DNA of 64,000 nucleotides. It comes from Rariloculus sp965263005 (GTDB taxonomy: Bacteria > Pseudomonadota > Gammaproteobacteria > Steroidobacterales > Rariloculaceae). The translations under genes and the position numbers were made by a program. Positions 9,201-16,542 of this stretch are shown here, piece by piece. The first letter of the stretch is position 1. Every line of letters starts with the position of its first letter. Below the pieces are notes generated by a model, which saw only the letters and a program-made list of their open reading frames with translations, searched no databases and had not been told where the DNA came from. The stretch spans positions 3,782,001 to 3,846,000 of the forward strand of contig NZ_OZ253579.1 of the NCBI RefSeq assembly GCF_965263005.1. The letters are read 5' to 3'.

Positions 9201-11066
9201 GTCCGCGGTCACCGGCGCGCCGATGTCAACGCCCGTCGATAGCACATCGCCCACGTTCTCCTCGAAACTGCGCGTTGCCGTCGTGGTGGAGAAGGTGGGC
9301 GCGTTGTTGCCCTGTACGACTTCCGCCGCGGCGCGGTTGATAGTCACGGTATAGGTTCCCGGCGTGGTTGCGCCCGGGGGCGTCACCCTCAGCTTGACCG
9401 TGTTCGCGCCCTCGTCCAGATTGACCTGGAAGTCACCCCGGTTGCCGTCGGCATCGGTGAGCGGCTGGTTGGAGCCGTCCTCGAAAGCGACCGTCGAATT
9501 GGGATCGCTCGTAGTCGGTTTCAACGTGACCCAGGTCACGGTATTCGCGACCGATGCCGTGTAAGTTTCGCGGTTGCTTGCGAACGCCGGGTCCAGCGTG
9601 ACCTCGGCGTCATCGGGATCGGTCACTTCGAGATCGGTCAGCGACTCGTCCGTGTCTACTTCGTCCCCGTCGTTCGAATCATCGCCGTCGTTCGAGTTGC
9701 CACCGCCGTTCGACCCGCCGTCCGAGCCGCCCGGGACACTCCTGGTCTGCGCGTAGGGCGTGCCCGTCGCCTCGTTCGACGGCAGGGCGTCTTCCGCGCC
9801 GGTCCGGGTGGCGATCAATCGCAGCGTGTATTCGGTCCCCACCAGCAGATTCAGGATGGTGTGAATCGCCTGACTGCCGTCGCTGATGATGGCCTCGCGG
9901 TCGCCGCCGCTCTGGAAATCTTCCTTGCCGGACTTCCACTGCAGCCTGTAGCCGTCGGCATCGCTCACGGCTTCCCACAGCACGATCAGCGCCTCCGGGC
10001 CCGGCAGGACCCGGATGCTCATGACCTGATCCGGCGGGGCGAGCGCGCGGTGAAGGGTGAGCCTATAGGTTTCCGTGGCCACGCCGTCCTCGGCGCTGAC
10101 CTTCACCTTGACGGTGTTCGCGCCCACGGCCAGATTCGCCTGGAAGTTCGACGCCCCGCCATCCGCATCGCCCAGCACCATGTCGTTGCCATCGAGGTAC
10201 TGGACCGTTGCGTTGGCGTCGTTGGTCGTCGGCAGGATCGTGACGGTAGCGACGGAGTTCGCCACCGATGCCGAGTAGCTCGTCATCGCCGATGAGAACA
10301 TGGGCGTCAGCGGGATGGTGATGTCGGCGCTGTCGGTGACCCTCAGGCCGCTGAGCGTGGCGTCCTCCGACCTCGCCAGCGGCGTTCCCGTCATCTCCAT
10401 GGACGGCGGGCCGTCGCCGACGCCGCTGCGGGTCGCGATCACGCGCAGCACGTACTCGCTGCCGGCCACGAGGTTCGGGATCATGGAGCTGTTCGCACCG
10501 CCGTTGACCGTCACTTCCCGGTCGCCGCCGCTTTCGAACCCTTCGGTGCGCCACTTCCATTGCACCTTGTACAAGTCGGCACTCTTGACCACATCCCACG
10601 TGATCTCCAGCGCTTCGATGTACGGCACCACCTCGACACCGGTCACCTGGTCCGGGACGGCGACTGCGCGGTCGATCGCGAGCGAATACGTCGCCATGTC
10701 CTCGTCGTTCTCGGCAATGACCTGCACCTTGACGGTATTCGCGCCCACGGCGAGATTTGCCTGGAAGTCCGACATGCCGGGATCCGCATCGTCAAGCACC
10801 ATGTCGTTCCCGTCGAGGAACTGGATCTCGGCGTTGGCGTGGTTGGTCATCGGCAGGATCGTGACGGTAGCGGCGGAGTTCGCCACCATCGCCGAGTAAC
10901 TCGTCATCGCCGGTGAGAACATGGGCGTCAGCCCCACGGCCGTGCCGGAGGTGTAGGCGACGGCCAGAGCGCTCAGCGTTGCGTCGTCCGACAACGGCGG
11001 TGGCGGAGGTGGCGGCGGCGGGGGGGGGTTCAACCGACAGCGGAGCGGGCGGCGAGGCATCGTCAC
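6252..11066 (-). CDS. Autotransporter adhesin, C-terminal part (repeats, SRCR, Calx-beta, barrel)
   Basis: The frame continues the reading of the upstream half after a shift at the C9 tract. After a Pro-rich linker come alternating cadherin-like beta-sandwich repeats (LSGLRVTDSADITIPLTPMF style) and fibronectin III domains, then a cadherin domain (NAPTFSTTTATRSFEENVGD), another fibronectin III domain, a scavenger-receptor cysteine-rich domain (EGRVELCADD to GVRCL, with its conserved Cys residues) and a Calx-beta domain. From PLPKAWLARFGRAAADQAVE onward it is a type V autotransporter barrel ending AISLQGLLIW, with a terminal aromatic as the BAM signal requires. It is predicted to insert in the outer membrane and display the repeats. 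One barrel loop carries a low-complexity Gly/Leu/Ala insertion. This part alone has no signal peptide. Confidence 0.85.
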   Translation of the reverse strand: MTMPRRPLRCRLNPPPPPPPPPPPLSDDATLSALAVAYTSGTAVGLTPMFSPAMTSYSAMVANSAATVTILPMTNHANAEIQFLDGNDMVLDDADPGMSDFQANLAVGANTVKVQVIAENDEDMATYSLAIDRAVAVPDQVTGVEVVPYIEALEITWDVVKSADLYKVQWKWRTEGFESGGDREVTVNGGANSSMIPNLVAGSEYVLRVIATRSGVGDGPPSMEMTGTPLARSEDATLSGLRVTDSADITIPLTPMFSSAMTSYSASVANSVATVTILPTTNDANATVQYLDGNDMVLGDADGGASNFQANLAVGANTVKVKVSAEDGVATETYRLTLHRALAPPDQVMSIRVLPGPEALIVLWEAVSDADGYRLQWKSGKEDFQSGGDREAIISDGSQAIHTILNLLVGTEYTLRLIATRTGAEDALPSNEATGTPYAQTRSVPGGSDGGSNGGGNSNDGDDSNDGDEVDTDESLTDLEVTDPDDAEVTLDPAFASNRETYTASVANTVTWVTLKPTTSDPNSTVAFEDGSNQPLTDADGNRGDFQVNLDEGANTVKLRVTPPGATTPGTYTVTINRAAAEVVQGNNAPTFSTTTATRSFEENVGDVLSTGVDIGAPVTADDTDNDSLTYTLEGTDEARFGIGSSSGQISTRSGTNYDRESMSSYSVVVRADDGRGGNVAISVTITVTDVVEKPKKPSPPTVERVSGNTTVLYVSWTAPSNTGRPSILSYDLQYQEGNSGPWYDGPQDEIGRNATITNLSPNTAYRVQVRASNADGDGPWSDSGSASTSTPLPETCSSSENANVRLADGFTPKEGRVELCADDPDDNNGHIWGTVCDDYWTDEDAAVVCKALGYYNSEPIGGRFLRSEFGSGTLPILLDDMLCEGTEANLLQCMIAGGGLAGNAIGDHNCRATEIVGVRCLTQAEFEQHEFQIQPDPTSDPVTISVAETRVTEAAGAMLEFPVTLSATSPSTVTVEYTTVSGTATSGEDFVATSGMLTFTPGQTSKTVRVSVMDDLFDDSEIHGERMTLRLSNPVGAEILDGVAYGYIDNSDPLPKAWLARFGRAAADQAVEAIGGRMMEPGPRNSELTVAGQRLDISGTANPAAAMAARDAWASPWAAPAAPGMAFGQPGAGAGFGGTGTGFNSGFGPGRGYNSGGSDWRRMLSGTSFQWALGADEAADGESASNWTAWGEGAASRFSGVEDKLSLDGEVATGTLGVDHEGERWMTGVAVAFSRGEGAFAATGDEVAGGAALYGGTLGGGALDGDALGGGTLGGDAGAYRGAAADGAALAGAAGRDVAGGLLETTLTTVYPYARYAVNDRLSVWGVLGYGQGELRLIEGRAGSSYDTDTGLLMGALGARGVILNRNGFELALRTDAMRVRTYSDAVTGLASATAETGRIRALLQGSRMFGLGSGRSLEPTLEFGLRNDSGAAETGRGIELGAGIRYADAELGLSIEARARGLVAHQDSAYEEWGAWASIRLDPGESGRGVSVSLSPTWGAAFSGMDQLWNSTSTPQYAGGSSFDAGGRLTAELGYGVGAFHGQGLGTWYLGLDQAGGDAQRWRLGRRWQLGSQLRMSVEGARSEFGLSETDHAISLQGLLIW

Positions 11067-12141
11067 CGGACAGCCCGCTCAGGGCAACGCCCGCAAGGAC
11101 AGTCCCCAGGATCAGTTTGCCGGTCCGGCCCGCGAGCGGCGCGGGCACGACATCGTCATCGTTTGATGTGCGTGGCCTGGTCGGCGGAGCCGGCGGCGGG
11201 GCGGTGCTGACAGTCTCGCCGCGTCGTTGACTCGACGCGGGCGCCAGCGCAGGCGGCGTGTCGTCGTCATCGTCGTCGTTCGATGTGCCCGGCGTGGTCG
11301 GCAGAGGTGGCGGCGGGTCGGATCTGACGGTTTCGCTCGGTGACGGACTCGACACGGGCGGCGGCGAGACATCCGCGACAACCTCCGGCGTGCCTGAAGG
11401 CTCCGAAGCGGAAACGTCGGTGCTTGGCTCCGGTGTGCCTGAGGGCTGAGAAGCGGCGGCATCGGCAACAGCCTCCGGCGTGCCCGACGGGGCCGGCGGG
11501 GCATCCGCGCCGGGTGCGTAGAGCGCGAAGCGAAGCGCGTGACCGTCGTTGGGCCGCCAGCGCCCGTCGTCCATGAGCGTCGACGATCCGCCATGCGCCG
11601 TCCACCCCGGATCCCCCGTCGACGATTCGAACTTCCCCGAGAAGACCATGCTGAACGCGTGCGGGCGGTCCGCCTCCTGGTTCAAAACCAGGAAATAGAC
11701 CGTGTTCGCGTCGAGCCCGACGGCGAACGGAGTCCGGAAGACGTTGGCGCCGGCGGCGAAGCTCTCCGGATTCCTGAAACTCACGAGACGCTCGCCCGGT
11801 TCTCCCGCTTCGTTCGCATGGATTGCGACGAGCGGCGCTGCAAGGGCAGCGGCGGAAGGACTCTCCAGGTACAGTTCCACGCTGCCGAGCGTGTTGTCCC
11901 GGGCACTAGGGCCGGTGGTGAAGCCTTGCGCCTGGACGGATCGGGACCAGGCTGCGCCAGGCTCCTCCGTATTGGATACGAGCAACCGCGGTTGCCTGAC
12001 GCGGGACGCGACCTGCCGTACTTGCCCGACGCTGGATGCAGACCCTTCCGACTGCTGGGCCGCCGCCGAAAATGGCAGGGTCAGGGTAGCGAGGGTTAGC
12101 GCGAGCGCCAGGGGGTAGGAGGTTGCGGGATACGCGCTCAC
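10792..12141 (-). CDS. Autotransporter adhesin, N-terminal part (signal peptide and head)
   Basis: Starts at GTG with a signal peptide (ALTLATLTLPFSAAAQQ). Residues about 45-210 form a beta-rich head resembling bacterial choice-of-anchor domains (AQGFTTGPSARDNTLGSVEL to DGHALRFALYAPG). It is followed by about 150 residues rich in Pro, Ser and Thr, with repeated EPSGTPE and Asp runs, suitable as a stalk. A hydrophobic stretch GLTVLAGVALSGLSG-like segment precedes the C9 tract. Only residues up to about 375 are authentic; after the tract the frame reads Arg-rich nonsense until a stop. With one C fewer, the two halves form a single protein of about 1,960 residues. Confidence 0.8.
   Translation of the reverse strand: MSAYPATSYPLALALTLATLTLPFSAAAQQSEGSASSVGQVRQVASRVRQPRLLVSNTEEPGAAWSRSVQAQGFTTGPSARDNTLGSVELYLESPSAAALAAPLVAIHANEAGEPGERLVSFRNPESFAAGANVFRTPFAVGLDANTVYFLVLNQEADRPHAFSMVFSGKFESSTGDPGWTAHGGSSTLMDDGRWRPNDGHALRFALYAPGADAPPAPSGTPEAVADAAASQPSGTPEPSTDVSASEPSGTPEVVADVSPPPVSSPSPSETVRSDPPPPLPTTPGTSNDDDDDDTPPALAPASSQRRGETVSTAPPPAPPTRPRTSNDDDVVPAPLAGRTGKLILGTVLAGVALSGLSGDDASPPAPLSVEPPPAAATSATAVVGRRNAERSGRRLHLRHGRGADAHVLTGDDELLGDGGELRRYRHDPADDQPRQRRDPVPRRERHGA
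11020..11028. repeat. G9/C9 homopolymer at the frameshift
   Basis: Nine G on the plus strand (nine C in the coding strand) lie exactly where the signal-peptide half and the barrel half change frame. Removing one C (or adding two) joins LSVEP directly to the Pro-rich linker and LSDDATLS. Slipped-strand phase variation or a sequencing or assembly indel are both possible. Confidence 0.85.
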
Positions 12142-12486
12142 CGGGCGCCGACAGCGTGGTAGAACTTGTGGACAGGCAGAGCCATATCGCGCGTGCAGAA
12201 TACCCTACTCTGACGCTCATGTGAAGCCTAAATTCTTTGTTTTTTTCTATAGATACCCCTGATACTTAAACTGTTCTGTGCGCTTAGGGCCGGGTAACGG
12301 CGTTCGACAGGACTCTTGCCGTCCGAGCGGCGGCGGTTTGGCCCGAAACTTGCTTCAGAACTCCGGATTATGGCGCCGGCCAGGGTCGCCCGGGCGCCGG
12401 GACAGACAAGCCGGCACCGGGACAGGTCGCAAGCAATAAGCTAACCGGGTAGCTATCGGACTAAGCAACTACCTGCGGCGGATACG
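12142..12486. other. Intergenic region with possible structured RNA
   Basis: No coding frame is convincing. The stretch carries a sigma-54-like site on the plus strand and then a GC hairpin (GGCGCC arms around an inner GGG/CCC stem). There is also a direct repeat CCGGGACAG, and an AT-rich block near 12235-12265 that probably contains the adhesin promoter on the minus strand. The hairpin could end transcription of the large minus-strand gene to the right, though no T run follows. Confidence 0.4.
12338..12355 (+). promoter_or_regulatory. Sigma-54-like minus 24/minus 12 element
   Basis: TTGGCCCGAAACTTGCTT matches the sigma-54 consensus (TGGCACG, four bases, TTGCW) at all but one position. No plus-strand gene follows, so the site may drive a small RNA, or match by chance. 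Confidence 0.3.
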
Positions 12487-15400
12487 TCAGGCGTCGGCCG
12501 GTTCGTCAATCTCGATGCGTCCGCGCCAGAATCCGCCGTGACTGTATGCGCGCCATGCCCAGGGCAACCAGCGCAGCAGCGCAAAGCTGAGCCACAAGGC
12601 CCAGGCCAGCATCGCGGCCTTGTAGTACCACAGGGATACCGAAATGGAGGCCGCGATCGGTGTCAGACCGTCCGAACGGTCTGCGAACCAGCTCACGGGA
12701 CTAAAGTCGATGGGCGAGGCGACTTGCATGTTCGGCGTGCCCAACAGTCCGATCGGAATCGCGCCGATCAGCGCGACCAGCGCGCCGACGGTCAATGCGG
12801 CAAGTGCGCACTGCAAGGCATTGAACCAGCGTCGCGATAGCCTGGGCATCGAACGGCTGCGCCAGCTCATGACAAAAGCCCAAACGCCGAACAGCAACAA
12901 GACCGGCCATGCAAATGTCGACAGGCCGAGTCCGAGCAGCAGCCATTCGTGGCTGCGAAACGGGCTGAAGGCGAGCCGTCCGAGAATCAGGGCGACCAAT
13001 ACGAATACGAGCAATTCGGCCCAATACAGCACGGCCGTGCCCAACGTCGGGCCGTAGGCGTGAAGCAGCCAGCGATCTTGCGGCAACCGCAGGCCGAGCG
13101 TGAGATTGCTGGCACCGGCTCCAAGATCGACGACGGGCAGCGCATTTCGAAACCCGATGCCCTGCGCGTCGCGCCAAACAAGCCGCACCTCGTGCTCGCC
13201 GGGAGTGATCGGCACTGCGATCTGGTTTTCATTGAGCTGCACCGGCAAAACCACGCCGCCGACAGCCACGCTCTCAAGCTCGCTTGCATCGGGCAAGGTG
13301 ACGGCGTGTTCCGTGCCGCGCGTGCTGCGAATAGCGAAAGTCAACGCCGATTGCGACTCACGCGCACCGATCGTGCGCGCGTATTGGACGGAATCGATCG
13401 CGATCGTGTCACCGCTCGCCGGATCCGGTCTGCTGATGTTGAGTGTCAGCGACTCGCCGGGCCTGGGATAGTACTCGGGCATGTAGAACACGCTATCCAT
13501 CGATTCCGGCGGCGTCTCCGGGAAGCCCTCATACTGCGCGTGCCACATGTATGCGACGGCGAAGCGCCAGCGTTCGCTCCAGGAAGCGTCGACCGCGGCC
13601 GTTAAAGTGATCTGCTCGGCGCTCGGGATGCTCGATTGCCAGCTCACGGCATCCTGTCCCGCGGCAAAAGCCACGCTCGCCGTGCCGCCGTCGACCTCGA
13701 TACCCGGGGTAACGACGGCCTCATCGGGCAGCAGGTCGATCGGCAACGTGAAAGCGCTGTCCGCAGGCACCAGACGCTCGACTCTGGTGTGGACCGACCA
13801 GTCGAGCTCAAACGCGATCGTCCGCACGACACCGACATAGGGCGCAAACACGGTCGCCGGCAACTCGTCATCCACGTCTTCGTCCTGCCGCTGCCGGATC
13901 AACTCCAGTGCACCCGAGGGTAGGCGGTTGTCGGTGATGCCCGCGACGTCCCAACCGTCTGCCTCCACGGCGATGCGGTGAGGTGTCAACGGAAACGGCA
14001 ACGTCAGACTGTCTGTGACCGGGATCAAACCTTGTGCCTCAACCTCGTGAACGCCGGCATCCAAACGCAACCACGCCTGCCCGTCCTGACTTCGGTACAG
14101 CATCCCGGCGGCGGCGCCGTCAATACTGATCGACTGCGGTTGCCAGGTTCGTCCGTCGCCCGGGATCGGTACTGCGACCGTGGCCTGGACGGCGTATTCG
14201 AGCTGCAGACGCATCGACTCGCCATCGAGCTGGACCACGGCATCGTTCAGTTCTGCGCATATCGGGTGGCAAGGCGCGGGCTCGGTGAGCCGGTCCCTGA
14301 GCTCTGCCAGTAGCGCCGGCGAAGGGAATTGGTTGAGTTCCTGCGCCGGACTCGCGTCCGGTACGAGCATCACGGCGAAGAGCGCGGCCGCCGCGCCGGG
14401 ACCGGCGCGCATCAATTGGGCCGGCCATCGAAAGCCGGTGCGCGCCAGAATCCACAAGAGCGCCAGCGCGAGCGCGACACTGGCGACGCGCCATAAGGCC
14501 GTGAGCCAGGGAGACAAGACAATCATGGCGTAGGTCTGACCTGCCTGGACCGGGCCGCTGAACTGCAGCCGGTAACGGTTCCAGGACCAGTCGGGCAATC
14601 CGGGGCCGGTCTGTACGAGCGCTCCCGGCTGATAGCGGCCGATGGCTAAATCTCCGCCGACCCCCTCGGCCGGGACCACGACCTCTTCCAGGCCATCTAC
14701 CGGTTGGCTTACCCGTTCCTCGATGGCGGCTGCCACCTCAGGGACACTCAAACGGAGCTCATCGAGGCGAAAACGCGGCGCCAGCGAAACACCGCGCTGC
14801 AGCCTGAATTGCTCGAGTTGCGGAAAAGCGACGACGCGCAATTGCTCAACGGTGAACGGAATCAGCAGCAGCGCGAGTGCCGCGAGACTGACGAATCGGT
14901 AACGCCGGCAGAAACTCGCGAACCGTCCCTGGGGTGCAACGCGCAACACGGCAATGGCGGCGATCAGATTCAACCAGGACCAGCGTGGCGCCGACGGCTC
15001 GTGAAACATGAGCACCATTGCGGCAAGCGCAACGACGCCTGACACGGCGCCGAACATTCGCCAGACAGCCGCAGCGACAATCAGGGTCAGGAAAACATCG
15101 AGCAGGCGCCAGCGCTCGAACCACGCACCGGCAGCCTCGTCCGCACCGGGGGCCGCAACGAGCCGGTAACCGGGCGGTAGATGCAGCGTCGTGTTCACAG
15201 AGTCGAACGGCTCCGTGTAACCGGTCACGGGCAGGCCGGTCATCGACGGCACGCGCGCGGTCGTTGCCAATTCCAGTTCAGGCTCTCTGAGCTCGACACC
15301 CTGCGTCCCGGCTGCCGGACCTTCCGTGATCAAAAGGTTCTCGCCGTAGATCGACGCCATGGTCATCGCGAACGGCGAGGCCATGTCGAGCCGCCAGCCG

Positions 15401-16524
15401 CCGCGCATTTGTCCCTCGACGCTGTCCTGCGCGGTGAACCCGCCACCATCGAAGTCGAGCCACAGGTTACGGCTCAGACTCAGCCTGTTGCTGTTGCCGG
15501 GATCGTTCCGGCTGCGCTCGACGAGATTCAACGTCACGCCGGCGCCAACGCTGTAGCTCGGCAGATTCTGCCACTCCGGAGGCACGCCGGAGCGTTGGCT
15601 GTCGATGGCCGGCGCACCCTCGAGCGCCGCAACTCTGAGCCGCGGCTCGGATTGGAAGCTCCAGATCTCGTCGGCGGGCCACGGGTCCGTGGCATCCGGG
15701 CGGACGATTTGTTGCACCAACCGGGGATGGTGCGCGGCTACGCTGACGAGCCAGCGTCCGGGCTGCACCTGAATTCTCAGCGTGCCGTCGGGCTCCAGTT
15801 GCGCCGGCAGGTCCGACAGCAGCGCTTCGCCGACGAAGTCCGGCAACAATGCGCCAAGCAATGAGACTTCACGGCTCTGGCCGGCGACATCGAGTTCGAT
15901 TCGCGTCTCGACGCGAATCGGCAGCGCATCGATGAGCCGCCGGTACACGACGACGCCAAGCCGGTCTTCCTCGATGATCGCCTCGGCGCGAAGACCAAGC
16001 CACAACAGGCCATCCTCGAATTCCGGGTTCGCAATCGGCTGATCGTCGACCGTCAGGCGGAGCAAACCGGTTTGAACCGGCACGGGAATCGATGCCGGCC
16101 GCGTCGCCCAGCTCAAATTTCCGTCGATTCGATAGCTGCCCGGATCGAGCCGTATCGTTGGTCGTTCCTGTCTGAGCACGGCAGCCTGCGGCACCCCGTC
16201 GATCGTCAACTCGCTCGGCCAAAACTCCCGGTCGCCCGGGAGCTCTACCCATGAGTCGGCATAGACTGTCCACGACTGGGAAAATGCGGCGCGCTCGGCG
16301 TCTACGTCGAGACTCAGTTCGCCGGGCCAGGCGCACACGTACGCGGACCGGTTCTCGGGCTCGGATCCGTTGAGCACAGGACAGGCTCGATGGTCCTCAC
16401 CGTAGAGTACCCAGTCGCGCCACAGCTCGAGGGATTCGGGAACGACAAGCTGGGCCGACGCTGTCGGCGCGGCGAAGCTGATCGCCAAACAGACAAGGCA
16501 TCCGAGCCTTCGGCCAACAGTCAT
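12487..16524 (-). CDS. Large two-unit exported/membrane protein, unknown function
   Basis: A 1,345-residue protein with a signal peptide (AISFAAPTASAQ), a long periplasmic beta-rich region, a central block of hydrophobic helices near residues 480-590, a second periplasmic beta-rich region, and a C-terminal block of about five or six helices (LLVFVLVALILGRLAF, LLLFGVWAFVMSW). The two halves look duplicated: both open with a Cys-containing segment (HRACPVLNGSEP / PAPCHPICAELN), then beta segments ending in LDPGSYRIDGN / LDAGVHEVEAQG, and later membrane helices. It follows the flavoprotein gene by 18 bases and probably shares its transcript. I do not recognise a named family. The architecture suggests an inner-membrane protein presenting two periplasmic sensory or scaffold domains. 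Confidence 0.75.
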   Translation of the reverse strand: MTVGRRLGCLVCLAISFAAPTASAQLVVPESLELWRDWVLYGEDHRACPVLNGSEPENRSAYVCAWPGELSLDVDAERAAFSQSWTVYADSWVELPGDREFWPSELTIDGVPQAAVLRQERPTIRLDPGSYRIDGNLSWATRPASIPVPVQTGLLRLTVDDQPIANPEFEDGLLWLGLRAEAIIEEDRLGVVVYRRLIDALPIRVETRIELDVAGQSREVSLLGALLPDFVGEALLSDLPAQLEPDGTLRIQVQPGRWLVSVAAHHPRLVQQIVRPDATDPWPADEIWSFQSEPRLRVAALEGAPAIDSQRSGVPPEWQNLPSYSVGAGVTLNLVERSRNDPGNSNRLSLSRNLWLDFDGGGFTAQDSVEGQMRGGWRLDMASPFAMTMASIYGENLLITEGPAAGTQGVELREPELELATTARVPSMTGLPVTGYTEPFDSVNTTLHLPPGYRLVAAPGADEAAGAWFERWRLLDVFLTLIVAAAVWRMFGAVSGVVALAAMVLMFHEPSAPRWSWLNLIAAIAVLRVAPQGRFASFCRRYRFVSLAALALLLIPFTVEQLRVVAFPQLEQFRLQRGVSLAPRFRLDELRLSVPEVAAAIEERVSQPVDGLEEVVVPAEGVGGDLAIGRYQPGALVQTGPGLPDWSWNRYRLQFSGPVQAGQTYAMIVLSPWLTALWRVASVALALALLWILARTGFRWPAQLMRAGPGAAAALFAVMLVPDASPAQELNQFPSPALLAELRDRLTEPAPCHPICAELNDAVVQLDGESMRLQLEYAVQATVAVPIPGDGRTWQPQSISIDGAAAGMLYRSQDGQAWLRLDAGVHEVEAQGLIPVTDSLTLPFPLTPHRIAVEADGWDVAGITDNRLPSGALELIRQRQDEDVDDELPATVFAPYVGVVRTIAFELDWSVHTRVERLVPADSAFTLPIDLLPDEAVVTPGIEVDGGTASVAFAAGQDAVSWQSSIPSAEQITLTAAVDASWSERWRFAVAYMWHAQYEGFPETPPESMDSVFYMPEYYPRPGESLTLNISRPDPASGDTIAIDSVQYARTIGARESQSALTFAIRSTRGTEHAVTLPDASELESVAVGGVVLPVQLNENQIAVPITPGEHEVRLVWRDAQGIGFRNALPVVDLGAGASNLTLGLRLPQDRWLLHAYGPTLGTAVLYWAELLVFVLVALILGRLAFSPFRSHEWLLLGLGLSTFAWPVLLLFGVWAFVMSWRSRSMPRLSRRWFNALQCALAALTVGALVALIGAIPIGLLGTPNMQVASPIDFSPVSWFADRSDGLTPIAASISVSLWYYKAAMLAWALWLSFALLRWLPWAWRAYSHGGFWRGRIEIDEPADA

Positions 16525-16542
16525 CGCGGTCCCGATGCGCTG

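Noticed and set aside
12400..12480. Possible cyclic-di-GMP type riboswitch in the intergenic region
   Set aside because: Some short motifs resemble it, but the conserved core and stem order cannot be assembled, and no plus-strand gene follows.
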